From: Paratinospora sagittata
Taxonomy: Eukaryota > Streptophyta > Magnoliopsida > Ranunculales > Menispermaceae
DNA length: 64,000 bases
Reading direction: 5' to 3'
Assembly (NCBI GenBank): GCA_035771175.1
Contig: CM069604.1
Span: forward strand, 16,369,115-16,433,114
Positions 44,874-55,160 of the stretch are shown piece after piece (positions within the stretch are counted from its first letter, which is position 1; each line of letters begins with the position of its first letter). The notes under the pieces were generated by a model that searched no databases, had not been told where the DNA came from, and saw nothing but the letters and a program-made list of their open reading frames with translations. The position numbers were made by a program, and so were the translations under genes.

Positions 44874-46294
44874 CGGGCCTCGACAGATTTTAGAAAGTTT
44901 CCTGTTTCGAGTGTTCGTGTCATAACTTCCTCAATACAATTCTAAATTGGACGTGATTTGTTTCTATGGACTTGTGATTAGAAACAGAACATTATGAAGA
45001 GGAAAAAGTGGAGAACGAAGGCAAGACGGCTAGGGTTTAAAGCAGAGAAGAAGATCAAGCTTGAAAATTGTTGAAGATTTTCCTATACTTCTCTACCTTC
45101 TACCTTACTTTTCTGGGTTTAGATTTATGTTCATCATGTTATTTCATGTTTTGATGTCTTTAGTCATGAACTACATCCTCTATCTAGACGTGTAGATCGA
45201 TCCAAACTTGATACTATGCTTTAGGTTTTATTGTTTGATTACTATCAATAAAGTTGTTAGTTTATTTATGTTTTTCTCAATTTAATGCTTTTAATCCCTT
45301 GGCCAAGGATTGGATGATTCTAGACTTGAAATAGGTGCCCCAGAGGGGGTATTTTGGGTTGGAACAAGGAAGATATAACTTAGGTGATCGTGAGACCGAG
45401 AGGAGATTGAAATATCCCTTGAAGCCATTGAAGAGAATCACAGATCTTAATGAGTTGTTAGAGTTTGGGGTTTTCATCGAAAGAGTAAAACCTAGGGTTC
45501 TAATAACATGTTCTAACTGGTCCTCGAGAGAGGGAGTTAGAGAAGTTAGGATTTTCAACTTATAGACGAGGAAATTGCATTAATGATAATCCCACATTTA
45601 TGCAAAGTTGAGAGGGCGGTGAGATTGAACCTCTAGACATTTTTATTATTGATTTCTCTGATTTTATATTGCATTAATCTAGTTTACCTTCTAGTTGTTT
45701 AATTCACTTAATCACTCGATTTTGATTGTCTCGATAAAGTTAGTGTTAGGAACGTGATAGCTAGTGTTAGTAACAATCCTAGAGGACGACAACCCAATTT
45801 ACTTATCGGTATATATTATAATTTGACACCGCACGCTTGCGATTTTGCACACAACAATAACTAATATATATTACTAATTCAATCTATTGTAAAAGTAAAT
45901 AAATAATATAATCAAAGAACATTTTATTTAAAACCATGATCTTTTCATTTAAAGATATTTCTTAAATAAATACTAACAATAATATAAATAGAATTTTAAG
46001 TAAGATTTCCATTATAAGTAATAAATGTCATATGCAAGGTACACGCTTACCCACTATATGGTTTGATGAATAAAAATTAAAATTTAAAATTAGTCATCGT
46101 ATAAGTAATAAAAGCAATTTAAAATTTGTTCATATTTTTTTATATTTTTTCTTATATATATATAAACCGAGTATCAGTTTGTCTATTTGGCAATGTTCGT
46201 ACCCGACCCATTTTTAAAACGGACATGAAACTTGTGTCTATACCCGACCCGTTTCGAATAGGTCCGAAACTATTTTGTCACCCCTACCTCTAAT

Positions 46295-46506
46295 CATATG
46301 TTATTTGAAAATAATTCAAAATTTGTCTAAGATTTTTTTAATTGATTTTTAAATTGTTTTTAAATTTTTTTTAAGGTATAGACATAACATCAAACTAAGT
46401 AGACACGAGGCCAAATGATACTAGATCCTTGAATAGGGCCAAGAGGTGGGGACATTGAGGGGGCATATGGGCCAAGAATATGGACTATGTGAACTAACTT
46501 TTATGA
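46295..46506. other. Short intergenic segment
   Basis: DNA between the hAT target and the MULE target. No gene seen. Confidence 0.5.
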
Positions 46507-46819
46507 TCAAACTCAGGGCTTTTGGCCTGATTGCCCTTAAAAAATAAAAAAAAATTCACAAATACCAAAACGTAAATAATGACTGTTTTGCCCTATTTTG
46601 ACTATTCAACGCCCAGTCAGCCGACACACAAGCGCCACGTGGGAGGGGGAGCTGGAGATGTTAAGGAAAAGACGTCTTCCTCTGTAATTTTTTTTACATG
46701 GAAGACATTTTTTCAAAAGATGCATTCCCTTTAAAATATATATATTTTTTTAAGGGAAGGCGTCTTTCTAAAAGACGCCCTCCCTAAACCTAATGCTACT
46801 TATACCTGCTACATATATC

Positions 46820-47605
46820 TTCACGGATGCTTCCCTCACACCGGGGAGATTGTCTCAGTAAAAGCTATCCGCAATAAGCAAACCGGTCAATCTGAGGGTT
46901 ATGGTTTTATTGAGTTTGTAAATCGTGCTACTGCAGAAAGAGTTTTGCAGACATACAATGGGACACTTATGCCCAATGTCGAGCAACCCTTCAGACTGAA
47001 CTGGGCAACTTTAAGTGCAGGAGAGAGGCCCTCAGATGATAGTGCTGACTTCACCATATTTGTTAGAAATTTGGCCTCTGATGTTACTGATTACACACTA
47101 CAAGAAACATTTAGGGTTCAGTATCCCTCTGTTAAGGGAGCAAAAGTGGTCACAGATAGAGTAACAGGGCGTTCTAAGGGCTATTTGTTTGTTAGATTTG
47201 CAGAAGAAGGTGAACAATTGAGTGCTATGAGTGAGATGAACGAAATGTTCTGTTCAACAAGACCCATGCGCATTGGCCCAGCTACAACGAAAAAGAGTGT
47301 GGGAGGTCCAAAAGCTCCATACCAGAACGCTCAAACGATTCAGAATGAGAATGATCCTAACAATACAACCATATTTGTTGGTGGTTTGGATTTCAATGTT
47401 ACGGATGACCACCTGAGACAAGTTTTTAGCCAATTTGGGGAGTTAGTCTATGTGAAGATACCAATAGGAAAGCGTTGTGGATTTGTTCAATTTGCTAACA
47501 GAGCTTGTGCAGATGAGGCTTTATTGATGTTGAATGGAACCCAGTTGGGATGCCAAAACATTTGGCTTTCATGGGGTCGTAGTCCATCAAACAAGCAGGA
47601 TTCAT
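46820..47605 (+). pseudogene. RBP45/RBP47-like RNA-binding protein fragment captured in a MULE
   Basis: Plant RBP45/47 proteins bind poly(A) and U-rich RNA with three RRMs. Reading from about 46820 gives the back of RRM1 (CFPHTGEIVSVKAIRNKQTG, EGYGFIEFVNRATAE). RRM2 follows (TIFVRNLASDVTD, VKGAKVVTDRVTGRSKGY, LFVRF), then RRM3 (TIFVGGLDFNVTD, FSQFGELVYVKIPIGK, CGFVQFANRACADEALLMLN) and LSWGRSPSNKQ. The open frame with ATG is 46945-47748, 267 residues; after NKQ it runs into MULE sequence. RNP1 of RRM2 reads KGYLFVRF where KGYGFVRF is expected. No introns interrupt it. Start, first half of RRM1 and native C-terminus are missing. Whether it is expressed is unknown. Confidence 0.88.
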
Positions 47606-47624
47606 CTGCTATATACCGGGTGGG

Positions 47625-47915
47625 GTCGTATATATATATATATATATATTTAAAGGGAAGACGTCTTTCTAAAAGACGCCTTCCATTAAAAAATAAAAAT
47701 AAAAATTTTAAAGGGAAGCAGTCTTTTGAAAAAACGCCTTCCATGTAAAAAAAAATTACAGAGGAAATATATATATATATATATATATATTTTAAAGGGA
47801 ATGCGTCTTTCTAAAAGACACCTTCAATTAAAAAATAAAAATAAAAATTTTAAAGGGAAGCCGTCTTTTGAAAAAATTCCTTCCACGTAAAAAAAAATTA
47901 CAGAGGAAAAAGACG
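47625..47915. repeat. Duplicated AT-repeat and hairpin block in the MULE
   Basis: Two copies of about 140 bases, each an (AT)n run, 'tttaaagggaag', a foldback AAGACGTCTTTCTAAAAGACG-like hairpin, 'attaaaaaataaaaataaaa' and 'attacagagga'. They lie at about 47628-47768 and 47769-47908. They extend the inner part of the right terminal repeat, and their left-arm counterpart exists once. Confidence 0.75.
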
Positions 47916-48079
47916 CCTTCTTAACATCTCCAGCTCCCCCGCTCATGTGGCGCCTGTGTGTCGGCTGACTGGGCGGTGAATAGTCAAAATAGGGCAAAGC
48001 AGTCATTATTTACGTTTTGATGACATTTGTGAAATTATTTATTTTTTAAGGGCAATCAAGTTAAAAGCCCTCAAACTCA

Positions 48080-48961
48080 CTTATTGAGTGAAGATAATTC
48101 CCTCTAAGGAGATACTCGAACGCCCAACCTAACGAGTAGGGGATCGGATGTCAATTGTTAGAATAACCTGATGTTGGCCAATATTTAGATCCTTGATAGC
48201 AGTTAAACCTCACTTAAAAAAGCAATTGACGAGGACATTAATATATGGATAAGTGTCATTTTTCACTTTAACAAGACATAAATTTTGTGTAAGAATGTAA
48301 GCTAATTGGTAATGAATGGTCAAAACTGAAAACATTAAAATTAGAATTCTCTATAAAGCAACTTTGCATTGTGTCAATGCAACAAAAATAAGTGATTTGA
48401 AAAAAATCAATCATTCGAGAAAAGAAAAGAAAAGAAGATAATGTGCATTATTTTGAAAAAATATATACTTAGGATCTTAATAATATTAGGTACTCCTATT
48501 AGTTGATAAAAAAGGTACCACTATTTATCACAAATAAATTAAATTAATGAGCAATATATTTGACTAATGGGCAATATTTATTACGATTAAATTGAACTTA
48601 ATTAGAAAATCTAATATTAAATAATCGAAAACTAAATGAAAAAGAATAAAGAAACAGAAAAGTTAAACTACAAGAATGAAGTATAATTTTTTAGAATAAT
48701 GACAATAAGAATATATACTTGAATTTGAATTTTGAATGACTCTCCCTTAAGGGGGGAATCCCCTCTTTTTTTCTTTTGTCCCATATCGCCGAGAAGGGAT
48801 GGGATGAGGGGGAGGGAGGTTCTCCCTTATAAATACCCTTCTCCCCTCATCCACTGTTTCCATTCTAATCCGCAAATGGTTTTCCAATTTTGGAAAGAAG
48901 CCTTGAGAGTTCTCTTTTTAGTAATGTATATCTATTGATGTATATATATATATATATATGA
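48080..48961. other. Intergenic DNA, no gene recognised
   Basis: AT-rich, ending in a GC-richer block (48735-48850) with GTCCCATATCG at 48778 and TTATAAATA at 48827, then a (TA)n run at 48938-48959. The frame 48732-48938 has no protein-like features. Confidence 0.5.
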
Positions 48962-49143
48962 CTAAGGGGTTATCGGCCAGTTGGGTTGATGTCGGGTTTA
49001 TTTTTATAGACCCAAAAATTGACCCGACCTTTTGGGTGTGCGATCTCAATCACTTGACCCGCCCGATTAAAGTGTCAAAACCCACCCGAACTTGATCTGG
49101 TCAGTCGGGTTAATCAAGTGGGCGGGTTAAGCTTACAGCCCTA
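48962..49143. repeat. CGGGT-rich short repeat at the LINE end
   Basis: 182 bases dense in 'cgggtt', 'gacccg' and 'cccgcc'. It has a loosely inverted edge pair CTAAGGGGTTATCGG / CTAGGGCTGTAAGC. The wording resembles hAT-derived MITEs, but I find no clear terminal repeat or duplication. LINE similarity stops where it begins (49143). Confidence 0.4.
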
Positions 49144-50466
49144 GGCATGTGTGCCATGTTGTTCCCCTCTCTAGTAATATTATGAATAGAAATGTTAGGC
49201 CATGCATGTAAAAGATGCTTGTAGTCCTCAACTAGTTCTCCTTCCCCAGTGAAAAGATGATTGGCCCTTATGATGGCGGCCATAACCAAAGAGGAATCGC
49301 CTTCTAAAAGGTCAATGGGGGTCCTAGTCTCATGAGCCAGTTCCAAACCTCTTTTGATTTCCAAAAGTTCAGCTACTATCGTAGAGAAGTTCTTATGGAA
49401 GTTCCTTGCAATAGTTGCCACTATTTGACTAGATGAGTTCCTGATTACATCACCTACGCTTATCACACTCTGTTCAACTCTTATACTTGCATCAAAATTA
49501 AGTTTCAACTTATGGAGAGGGGGAGGCCGCCACCTGCAATCCGTGTTATGGGAAAACTAAGAAATATAATCATGGGCTAATTGGTATTCATAAAATGATA
49601 AAGTTCTATGAGCAATCGATTCAGCAGAGGAGACCTTCTCATTAGCAAGATTGTTGTTCCAATCGCCCCAAATACACCAAACTACCATGATCATCCTTTC
49701 AAGCGCATCTTTACTTGAGGATAATATCAATTCCTTAAAAGCTCCAGTGTTCCCATATTTCTCTTGTTCTAACACATTTGTGACAGCTTGAAGTGATGAT
49801 TTGGCCTCTGACTTGCATATTCCACATTGGGAAGAGTTCACTATCTTCCTTTTCCAAAGGTTTGCATAAATGATAAGACATTGTGGATTAGTCTCTAAAA
49901 AAATATTGACTTTTGGAGGGAGAAGAGTTTGCCATATTTTATTCCACATTTCTGAGTTACTATCCCTTTGAGAATTTCAGCCTGGATCCTTCTTTCCATA
50001 AGAGTTCAATACCTGCGTTTTACACTACAGAGCCTATTCTTTGAAAAATGTCAAACAAGATGATCAAGAAGTCCTCTTCTACTAAGGAAATCTTTAATAT
50101 TTCAGTTACATCCACATTAAGAAGGGATTCAATTAATTTCTCGACATCCCAATCAAAATTAGTAGTAATAAATTTAAAACTTGTACATACACTATGACTA
50201 GTGGGAACAAGAAGTTATCAAATTGAAGGTGCTAGGCCAAGGGACCCAAGAGCCATTGGACACATGCACACTCAAACCGTTCCCAGTCTTCTAACACAAC
50301 CCTAGCTCCAGGAGCTCTCTCCCCCAAAGAATGCTACTTCAGATTTGGGAGGCATCGTTTTTAGCTTGAGCTTGCCCAAAATTTGATCTTGGGAAATATT
50401 TGGCTTCAAGGACTCTTTGCTACCAACGACTGTTGGTTCTCCAACAATCTCCACCACTATTTTGCC
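49144..50466 (-). pseudogene. LINE RT C-terminal region, zinc-binding domain and RNase H
   Basis: Going down the minus strand from 50466: WWRLLENQQSLVAK (with stops), then degraded LINE spacer, then WNKIWQTLLPPKVNIFL...C-GIC (49949-49557; the RT zinc-binding domain reads W..W....P.K...FLW, with C..C). RNase H follows in 49508-49144: LNFDASIR, VIRNSSSQIVA, AELLEIKRGLELA, LEGDSSLVMAAI, NITREGNNMAH. Match to the family ends at NNMAH, where the CGGGT-rich repeat begins. Confidence 0.82.
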
Positions 50467-50471
50467 AATAG

Positions 50472-52057
50472 TGTTGACCTAAGTGGTTTTTCACTTAGAA
50501 TTCTCATAAGTGTTTTGATGCTAACAAACAATATAACTATTGGTGCTAATGATTTTATCAAGTATGTTTTAGCACCAAAGATCAAGTCTAACGTCAATAC
50601 AAGACTCAAGTAACCTCAAGCAAAATCAAGCGGATCAAGTTAAGACAAGTTCAAATCTTGGACGAATCAAGGTGAAGAAAAGAGGATGAGAGATCGTTTC
50701 CATTGCGTTAGTCTTATAGGTTGTAAATCTACTTGCTTTTACATTACTTAATCTTTTCAGAAAAGACTCGTGCATGCACTTAGTTTTCATTAAAAATGTT
50801 TTCCAAGTGTCAAAACATTTTTCATTTATGTTTTTTAACTATTTCATAATTGTTTGAATCATGTCTGCATCAATTTTATCAAAATCACATATTTACAAGT
50901 TTTTCGAAAACTTATTGGTTTAAGTTTTTCGAAAACTTATTGGTTTAAGTTTTCAAATCTAACTTGTTTTTGAACTTAGACTAATCTCTTTTGTTTGAAA
51001 TGATTTCAAATTTAATCACTAAAATTTATGTATTATAATCATGTTTCATCATCCAAACAATGTCATAAAATTTGAAGTCCAAAAACCAAGTTTTTACCAA
51101 ACTCCCTTTGTCAGATTGGCTTAAGCTGGTGCTTCGACCAACATGCTAGTGGGCCACTTTCTAGGTTTTTCTCTTCGGTCACATCGACCAATGTGCTAGT
51201 ACATTGGAACAACATGCTAGTGACTGTCGGGATGCAATTTTAAAAGTCGGATTCTCGAATTTGAGTCTCGAACGACTAGAAACTTGTGTCTAACAGCTAG
51301 TGCTTAGTTCTAACTTATAATTATATGCACTTAAGCCATTTTAAATACAATAGAGACACAAATGTGAATCTAGGGATTGTTTTGCAGAATCAAATCATTC
51401 TCTATTTTTTAAAACCCTAGAATGAAAAATAGTTGAACAAATGCATTGATTTCAAGCAATCTTTTTTAGGATTATTTAAAGCTTCTTCAAAATCATTCTC
51501 TTGAGCAACATTGAAGCAAATAAGGTAATATCTATGATTGTAAGGTCCCTCTACCATTAAGCTTCAAATTTCATATATTGTAATTGTTCTAGTTGCATGA
51601 AACAAACTCTATATTCTCTATTTTTTAGTCTTTTGGATTGTTTCTAGTTGAAACAAACCAAGTCATGTGATTATGATATCACTTGTTATTCTAAGGTTGG
51701 AATCTCGGTGTATTTTCACCCTTTATCTTGAAAAAGGTCAAGTAGTTTTTCCTTAGCTCGAGAAAATAATAGGCTTGTCTTGAACCTTTAAAAAGACATG
51801 GTAACGATTTGGTTCACACCCTTAAAGTGAACTAGATATAGTGGAATCCTAGAGAAAGTTTCTCTAGACGTAGATGTAGGAAAAGATTTTTCGAGCCAAG
51901 CAAAAATCTTTGTGCCTCTTATTTCTGCACTTTACATTTATGCATATTAATTTTTAGAGCCTCAATTTGCATTATTTAAAGGATTCCACTAAAGAACTTA
52001 TAATTTGTCAAAATCTGCCTAAACACCTAATTCACCCTGCCTCTTGGGTATCCAACA
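50472..52057 (+). mobile_element. Solo copia LTR (family C) with duplication AATAG
   Basis: Starts TGTTGACCTAAGTGG and ends TGGGTATCCAACA; flanked by AATAG at 50467-50471 and 52058-52062. Removing it and one AATAG restores the LINE reading FNKALLAK..WWRLLEN. Its U3 is shorter than at 39492 and lacks a clear AGGACGCT array. A leader hairpin is at 51812-51832. Confidence 0.95.
51812..51832 (+). repeat. Leader hairpin with compensated arms
   Basis: Arms GTTCAC and GTGAAC around ACCCTTAAA. The corresponding unit at 41748 has TTCTC/GAGAA, so a T-A pair has become an A-T pair. It is preceded by 'gtaacgatttg', like the others. Confidence 0.75.
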
Positions 52058-52062
52058 AATAG

Positions 52063-53286
52063 GGCCTTATTAAAGGCCTCTTAAGGACTCGAAACCCATA
52101 CCTGTTTTAAGTTTTGCCAAGCAAAGTTGATCCCACATTTTTCATTGAATTTTTCGTCCCTTTTCGAAGTCTTCCCAAGAAAATCGAGACTTGAGATAGT
52201 TGATTTGATTGTAAAGGTGTTTGGGCACTCGAAAACAACTCATAGGGTAAACAGTTTGAGCTTGGGCAATGTCTTTGATCAAGACTTCTTTCTTGTCTGC
52301 AGAGAACAATTTCATCTCCCATTGTTGTAAGGTCTTTGAGTCGTGCTTCTTTGGCTAATAGAGGGGAGACTAAGGTATTGTGTTTGGAGTGCACACTGTT
52401 GAATCTTCAGTCTTCCCATGAAATGTCCTCTTGTCTCCGCATTTACTTTGGGACTGAAATATATGGACAATTTATTGAAGTTGACTTGATGACCAGAGGC
52501 ATCCTCAAACATTCTAAGAGTTAACTAAGCAATTATGTTTTTAACAAAGTTTGTTTTATACAAATCAAGAAATTCTCAGAAAATAACAAGTGAGATGAGG
52601 ATGAGCTTCCTTGAGCAATTTTGAGCCTGGCTAATGTGATTAGCTTTTCGACCTTTTACAATAAGGTTGTGAGACATTCATCACAGAGAAGGGAAAGAAA
52701 GGGAGAGAGCAGGTCTCCTTGTCTAAGGTCTCTAAAAAGGTGAATACAACCATAAATGTTTCCATTAATCAGGACTGAAGATGATACTGATGATACACAT
52801 CTCATTATTAAATCAACCACAAGAGGGAAAACCTCATCTTCTTCATATGGGCACAAAAGAAGGATTACTCGACTCTGTTGTAGGCTTTACTCATATTGTG
52901 TTTTATCCCGACATAGCCTTTGTGCTGGTGTCTCAAATTTTTCATGCAATGTAAATGTTCAAAGGAAAAAATGATATTATCAGTTTGGTTTTCCGATATA
53001 AGTTGAGGAAGGACAGTTTTCAACCTGTTTGCTATCATCTTAACCATGATTTTGTATTTTACATTGCATAGACTAATGGGGTGAAAGTCAATTGGCTTAG
53101 ATGGTTCTTTTACTTTTGGGATCAAGATTGTATAGGTTTGATTGAATCTACTAATATCACCATGATAAAATTAAGGCAAAAAAGGCAGGCATTACATAAC
53201 TTATTACCTACAATATCCCAATGGTGTTGGTAAAATAAAGTTGGGAGGCCATCAGGCCCTGGGCTTTTAATCGACAACATGGAAAA
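52063..53286 (-). pseudogene. LINE reverse transcriptase remnant
   Basis: Minus strand from 53286: FSMLSIKSPGPDGLPTLFYQ, HHWDIVG, then 53125-52865 IPKVKEPSKPIDFHPISLCN, MVKMIANRLKTVLPQLISENQ, HNMSKAYNRVE. The usual DMSKAYDRVEW has lost two acidic residues, one of them catalytic. 52856-52656 gives VDLIMRCVSSV, SVLINGN, LRQGDLLSPFLSLL. 52512-52312 gives ASGHQVNFNKLSIYFSP. 52200-52063 gives WDQLCLAKLKTGMGFRVLK. These are the blocks of plant LINE RT in order. Between 52656 and 52512 the YADD region is degraded. Confidence 0.87.
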
Positions 53287-53500
53287 TGTTGGCTCAGATT
53301 ATAGTCCAAGAAGGGGATTGAATTGGACTTAGTAGATTTTCGTGAAACCTTACTAAACACTTAATGGAAAAGATAAATAATTAAACAAAGTGCAAAAAGA
53401 GTAAATAATGGACACAGTGATTTAGAGTGGTTCGGCTTCTTCAAAGCCTACCTTCCCTGCTTGACCTCCCCAGTCAAGATTTCTCAAACATCCACTAACT

Positions 53501-53633
53501 TTGATTCAACTTACGAATGTGAATCAAACCGCTACAACTTGATCCAACTTACGGGTGTGGATCCTACCTAACTTTGATCCAACTTGCAGGTGTGGATCCT
53601 ACCTAACTTTGATTCAACTTACGGGTGTGAATC
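53501..53633 (-). repeat. Leader hairpin array with covarying arms (four units)
   Basis: Units, given in plus orientation: 53501-53527 TTGATTCA/TGAATCAA, 53541-53563 GATCCA/TGGATC, 53576-53598 GATCCA/TGGATC and 53611-53633 GATTCA/TGAATC. Loops are ACTTACGAATG, ACTTACGGGTG, ACTTGCAGGTG and ACTTACGGGTG. All arms pair perfectly although their sequence differs from the TTCTCA/TGAGAA units of other LTRs. Confidence 0.87.
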
Positions 53634-54304
53634 GGACCGTTACAAACCGGTACCTCCGGTTAGGAATCTTCCCAATTGGCTAACCAGCCAGTTCCAATAC
53701 AAATGTGTTTACAAAGATGGAGAGATTGTTCTATACCAAAAAATTCTCAAATGAAGTACAAGTAAGAATGAATATCTTCCAAATGATGTACAACCAAAGT
53801 ATGAAATATGATGCACAAGCTGTGATGAAGGAAGAAACTCTTGGATTTTGATTGAGAAATAATGAAGATGAAGTGCACAATCAAAAACTCTTTTCGTGAT
53901 CACTTTAAATCCCTTGAAAGATGTCTTCTCAAAAGTGAAGATTAAATGCACAGGAGACTTCTTCAAAGTAATTTGTAGACTTGAAAAACCAACTAGAAAA
54001 GCTTGGATGAAGTACTTGAATAACTTGAAGAACTTGGAGAACTTGAAAGCTTTTCTTTTCAAAGATGGAAAATAAAAAACAATTCAAACACTCATTTAAA
54101 ACTTGTTTTCCTTTTGAAAGATGTAGTGAACTAATTTTAGCACAAATGTCTTTCTTTCTAATTAAGATTTCTCAAAAGGTTGCTCATAATGAGCTAAGGA
54201 ACATATTTATAGAAAAATATTTTTGAAAAAGTAAGAACCTTGGTTCTATACACAGAACCTTGTTTCTGTTTAAAATGAACTTGAAAATAGTTCTCTGTTT
54301 TCAA

Positions 54305-54605
54305 CACCTAAACGCATTTCCTTTGAGAAAAACGTGTTTCTGTGTGAAATTTTAGAATTGCCCAAAAAGGAGGAAGTGCGTTTCTGTGTTCATTTCTTGA
54401 GTGCACACTTTTGAGAATTTTGTGGAAATGCGTTTTTGCTCGATCTAGTGAAATTTTCACCAAGTCCAAAAGAGGAAACGTGTTTCTGCTTGACTGAGTG
54501 AAATTTTTACCAAGTCCAAACAAGAAACGCGTTTTTGCAATACACAAAAACTTAAACATGTTTTCTTTTGATATGTGTGCAGTTAAAACATGTTTTCTCG
54601 ATCAA
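54305..54605 (-). repeat. AAACGCGTTTCTG palindrome array in copia U3
   Basis: About seven imperfect palindromes: GAAAAACGTGTTTCTG, GAAATGCGTTTTTG, GAAACGTGTTTCTG, GAAACGCGTTTTTG and AAACATGTTTTC, spaced 35-60 bases. The core is nearly that of the gypsy LTR-B array at 19262-19560. Confidence 0.78.
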
Positions 54606-55160
54606 ACAAGTCTAAATACACTTGAATACACTGAATCTGATCAAATTAAAGAAAAAACGAGTGTTAAACTCATTATGGATGAAAAGTCGAACTTTTGACT
54701 AAATTTGAAATCAATTTGACTTTCAAAAATAGTGACTTTTTCAAATCAAAAGTTAAATACATTCAACTCAACTTCAAAACAATACAATTGAAGTAATTTT
54801 ATGATCAAAACACAAATCAAGATAGTTTTGATCAAACAAGCGAAAAGTTGACTTTTGGTCAAAATAGTTGACTTCGCAAAAAATAAGAATGATTTTGAGA
54901 TATGATACATGCATAGACTTTGGTTGACACAAGTAGAAAGTATTCTACAGCCTTGTGGAATCTAAGCAACTACATTACATAGATGTAACCTTGATCGTCC
55001 GATTACTTTAATCCACTTTGAGCTTTGACTTTGATTTTTTGGTGAACTTTACATATATGATCATTTAAATACTGAAACACCTTAGTCAAACTGATTAGTA
55101 TGCAAAGAATGTTGTTTGCAATCAACAAAACATAAGGGGGTGAGGGTCAATAAGTCAACA

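Larger units (their letters stand above)
26701..45856 (+). mobile_element. Athila-type LTR element, internally deleted, host of several insertions
   Basis: 5' LTR 26701-32833 and 3' LTR 39463-45856, both beginning TGATAAGTAGGTATTTAG and ending TTTTGCACACAACA. Each is about 1.4 kb once insertions are removed. The primer-binding site is Asp-tRNA type. The internal region has gag and a protease with DLGASINLMP, then jumps to the pol tail, so RT, RNase H and integrase are missing. Flanks ATAAT (26696-26700) and ATAAC (45857-45861) are a likely duplication with one change. It inserted in the hAT and later received the CACTA, one gypsy solo LTR, one copia solo LTR and one Athila-like solo LTR. Confidence 0.88.
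39463..45856 (+). mobile_element. Athila-type 3' LTR, interrupted twice
   Basis: Pieces 39463-39491, 41989-42397 and 44879-45856 make about 1416 bases matching the 5' LTR. The CACTA target (GTA, 39473-39475) is empty here. A roughly 30-base A-rich insertion near 42275-42300 is absent from the 5' LTR. Ends TTTTGCACACAACA. Confidence 0.87.
26252..46286. mobile_element. Small hAT element, split by a nested stack
   Basis: Left end TAGGGGTGGCAAAAAAG (26252), right end reading inverted TAGGGGTGACAAAATAG (to 46286). The target site is CATCTAAT (26244-26251) and CCTCTAAT (46287-46294), 7 of 8 identical; 8-bp duplications are the hAT hallmark. Removing the Athila element at 26701-45856 leaves about 0.88 kb without coding sequence, so it is a non-autonomous element. 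Internal wording (GGGTTTGGAT..., ACCCGACCC) is of the hAT-MITE kind. It is the oldest layer of the stack. Confidence 0.85.
46516..48070. mobile_element. Pack-MULE, 1555 bp, 9-bp duplication TCAAACTCA
   Basis: Ends GGGCTTTTGGCCTGATTGCC and, inverted, GGGCTTTTAACTTGATTGCC. Terminal inverted repeats run about 240 bases, including 'cgtaaataatgactg', 'cgcccagtcagccgacacac' and 'ggagctggagatgttaag'. Perfect 9-bp duplication TCAAACTCA at 46507-46515 and 48071-48079, diagnostic for Mutator-like elements. The interior is a host gene fragment, with no transposase. Confidence 0.94.
53287..55160 (-). mobile_element. Solo copia LTR (family H)
   Basis: On the minus strand it starts TGTTGACTTATTGACCCTC (55160) and ends CTGAGCCAACA (53287). 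The start parallels TGTTGAACCAATTATCCTC of the element at 55244. Flanks GAAAA (53282-53286) and AAAAA (55161-55165) are a probable duplication with one change. LINE coding (KSALF / FSMLSIKSPG) continues across it. Its U3 carries AAACGCGTTT palindromes instead of the AGGACGCT array; TATA is near 54208 and leader hairpins at 53501-53633. Confidence 0.87.

Noticed and set aside
48778..48835. Plant snRNA promoter: GTCCCATATCG (USE-like) and TTATAAATA
   Set aside because: One mismatch to the USE, spacing of 38 bases is off from the usual 33-35, and no U-snRNA sequence follows at the expected start.
48732..48938. Open frame of 68 codons
   Set aside because: No domain, low complexity, overlaps GC-rich promoter-like DNA and a (TA)n run.
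48962..49143. Complete hAT MITE at the LINE end
   Set aside because: Edges are only loosely inverted and no 8-bp duplication was found, so it is listed only as an unclassified repeat.
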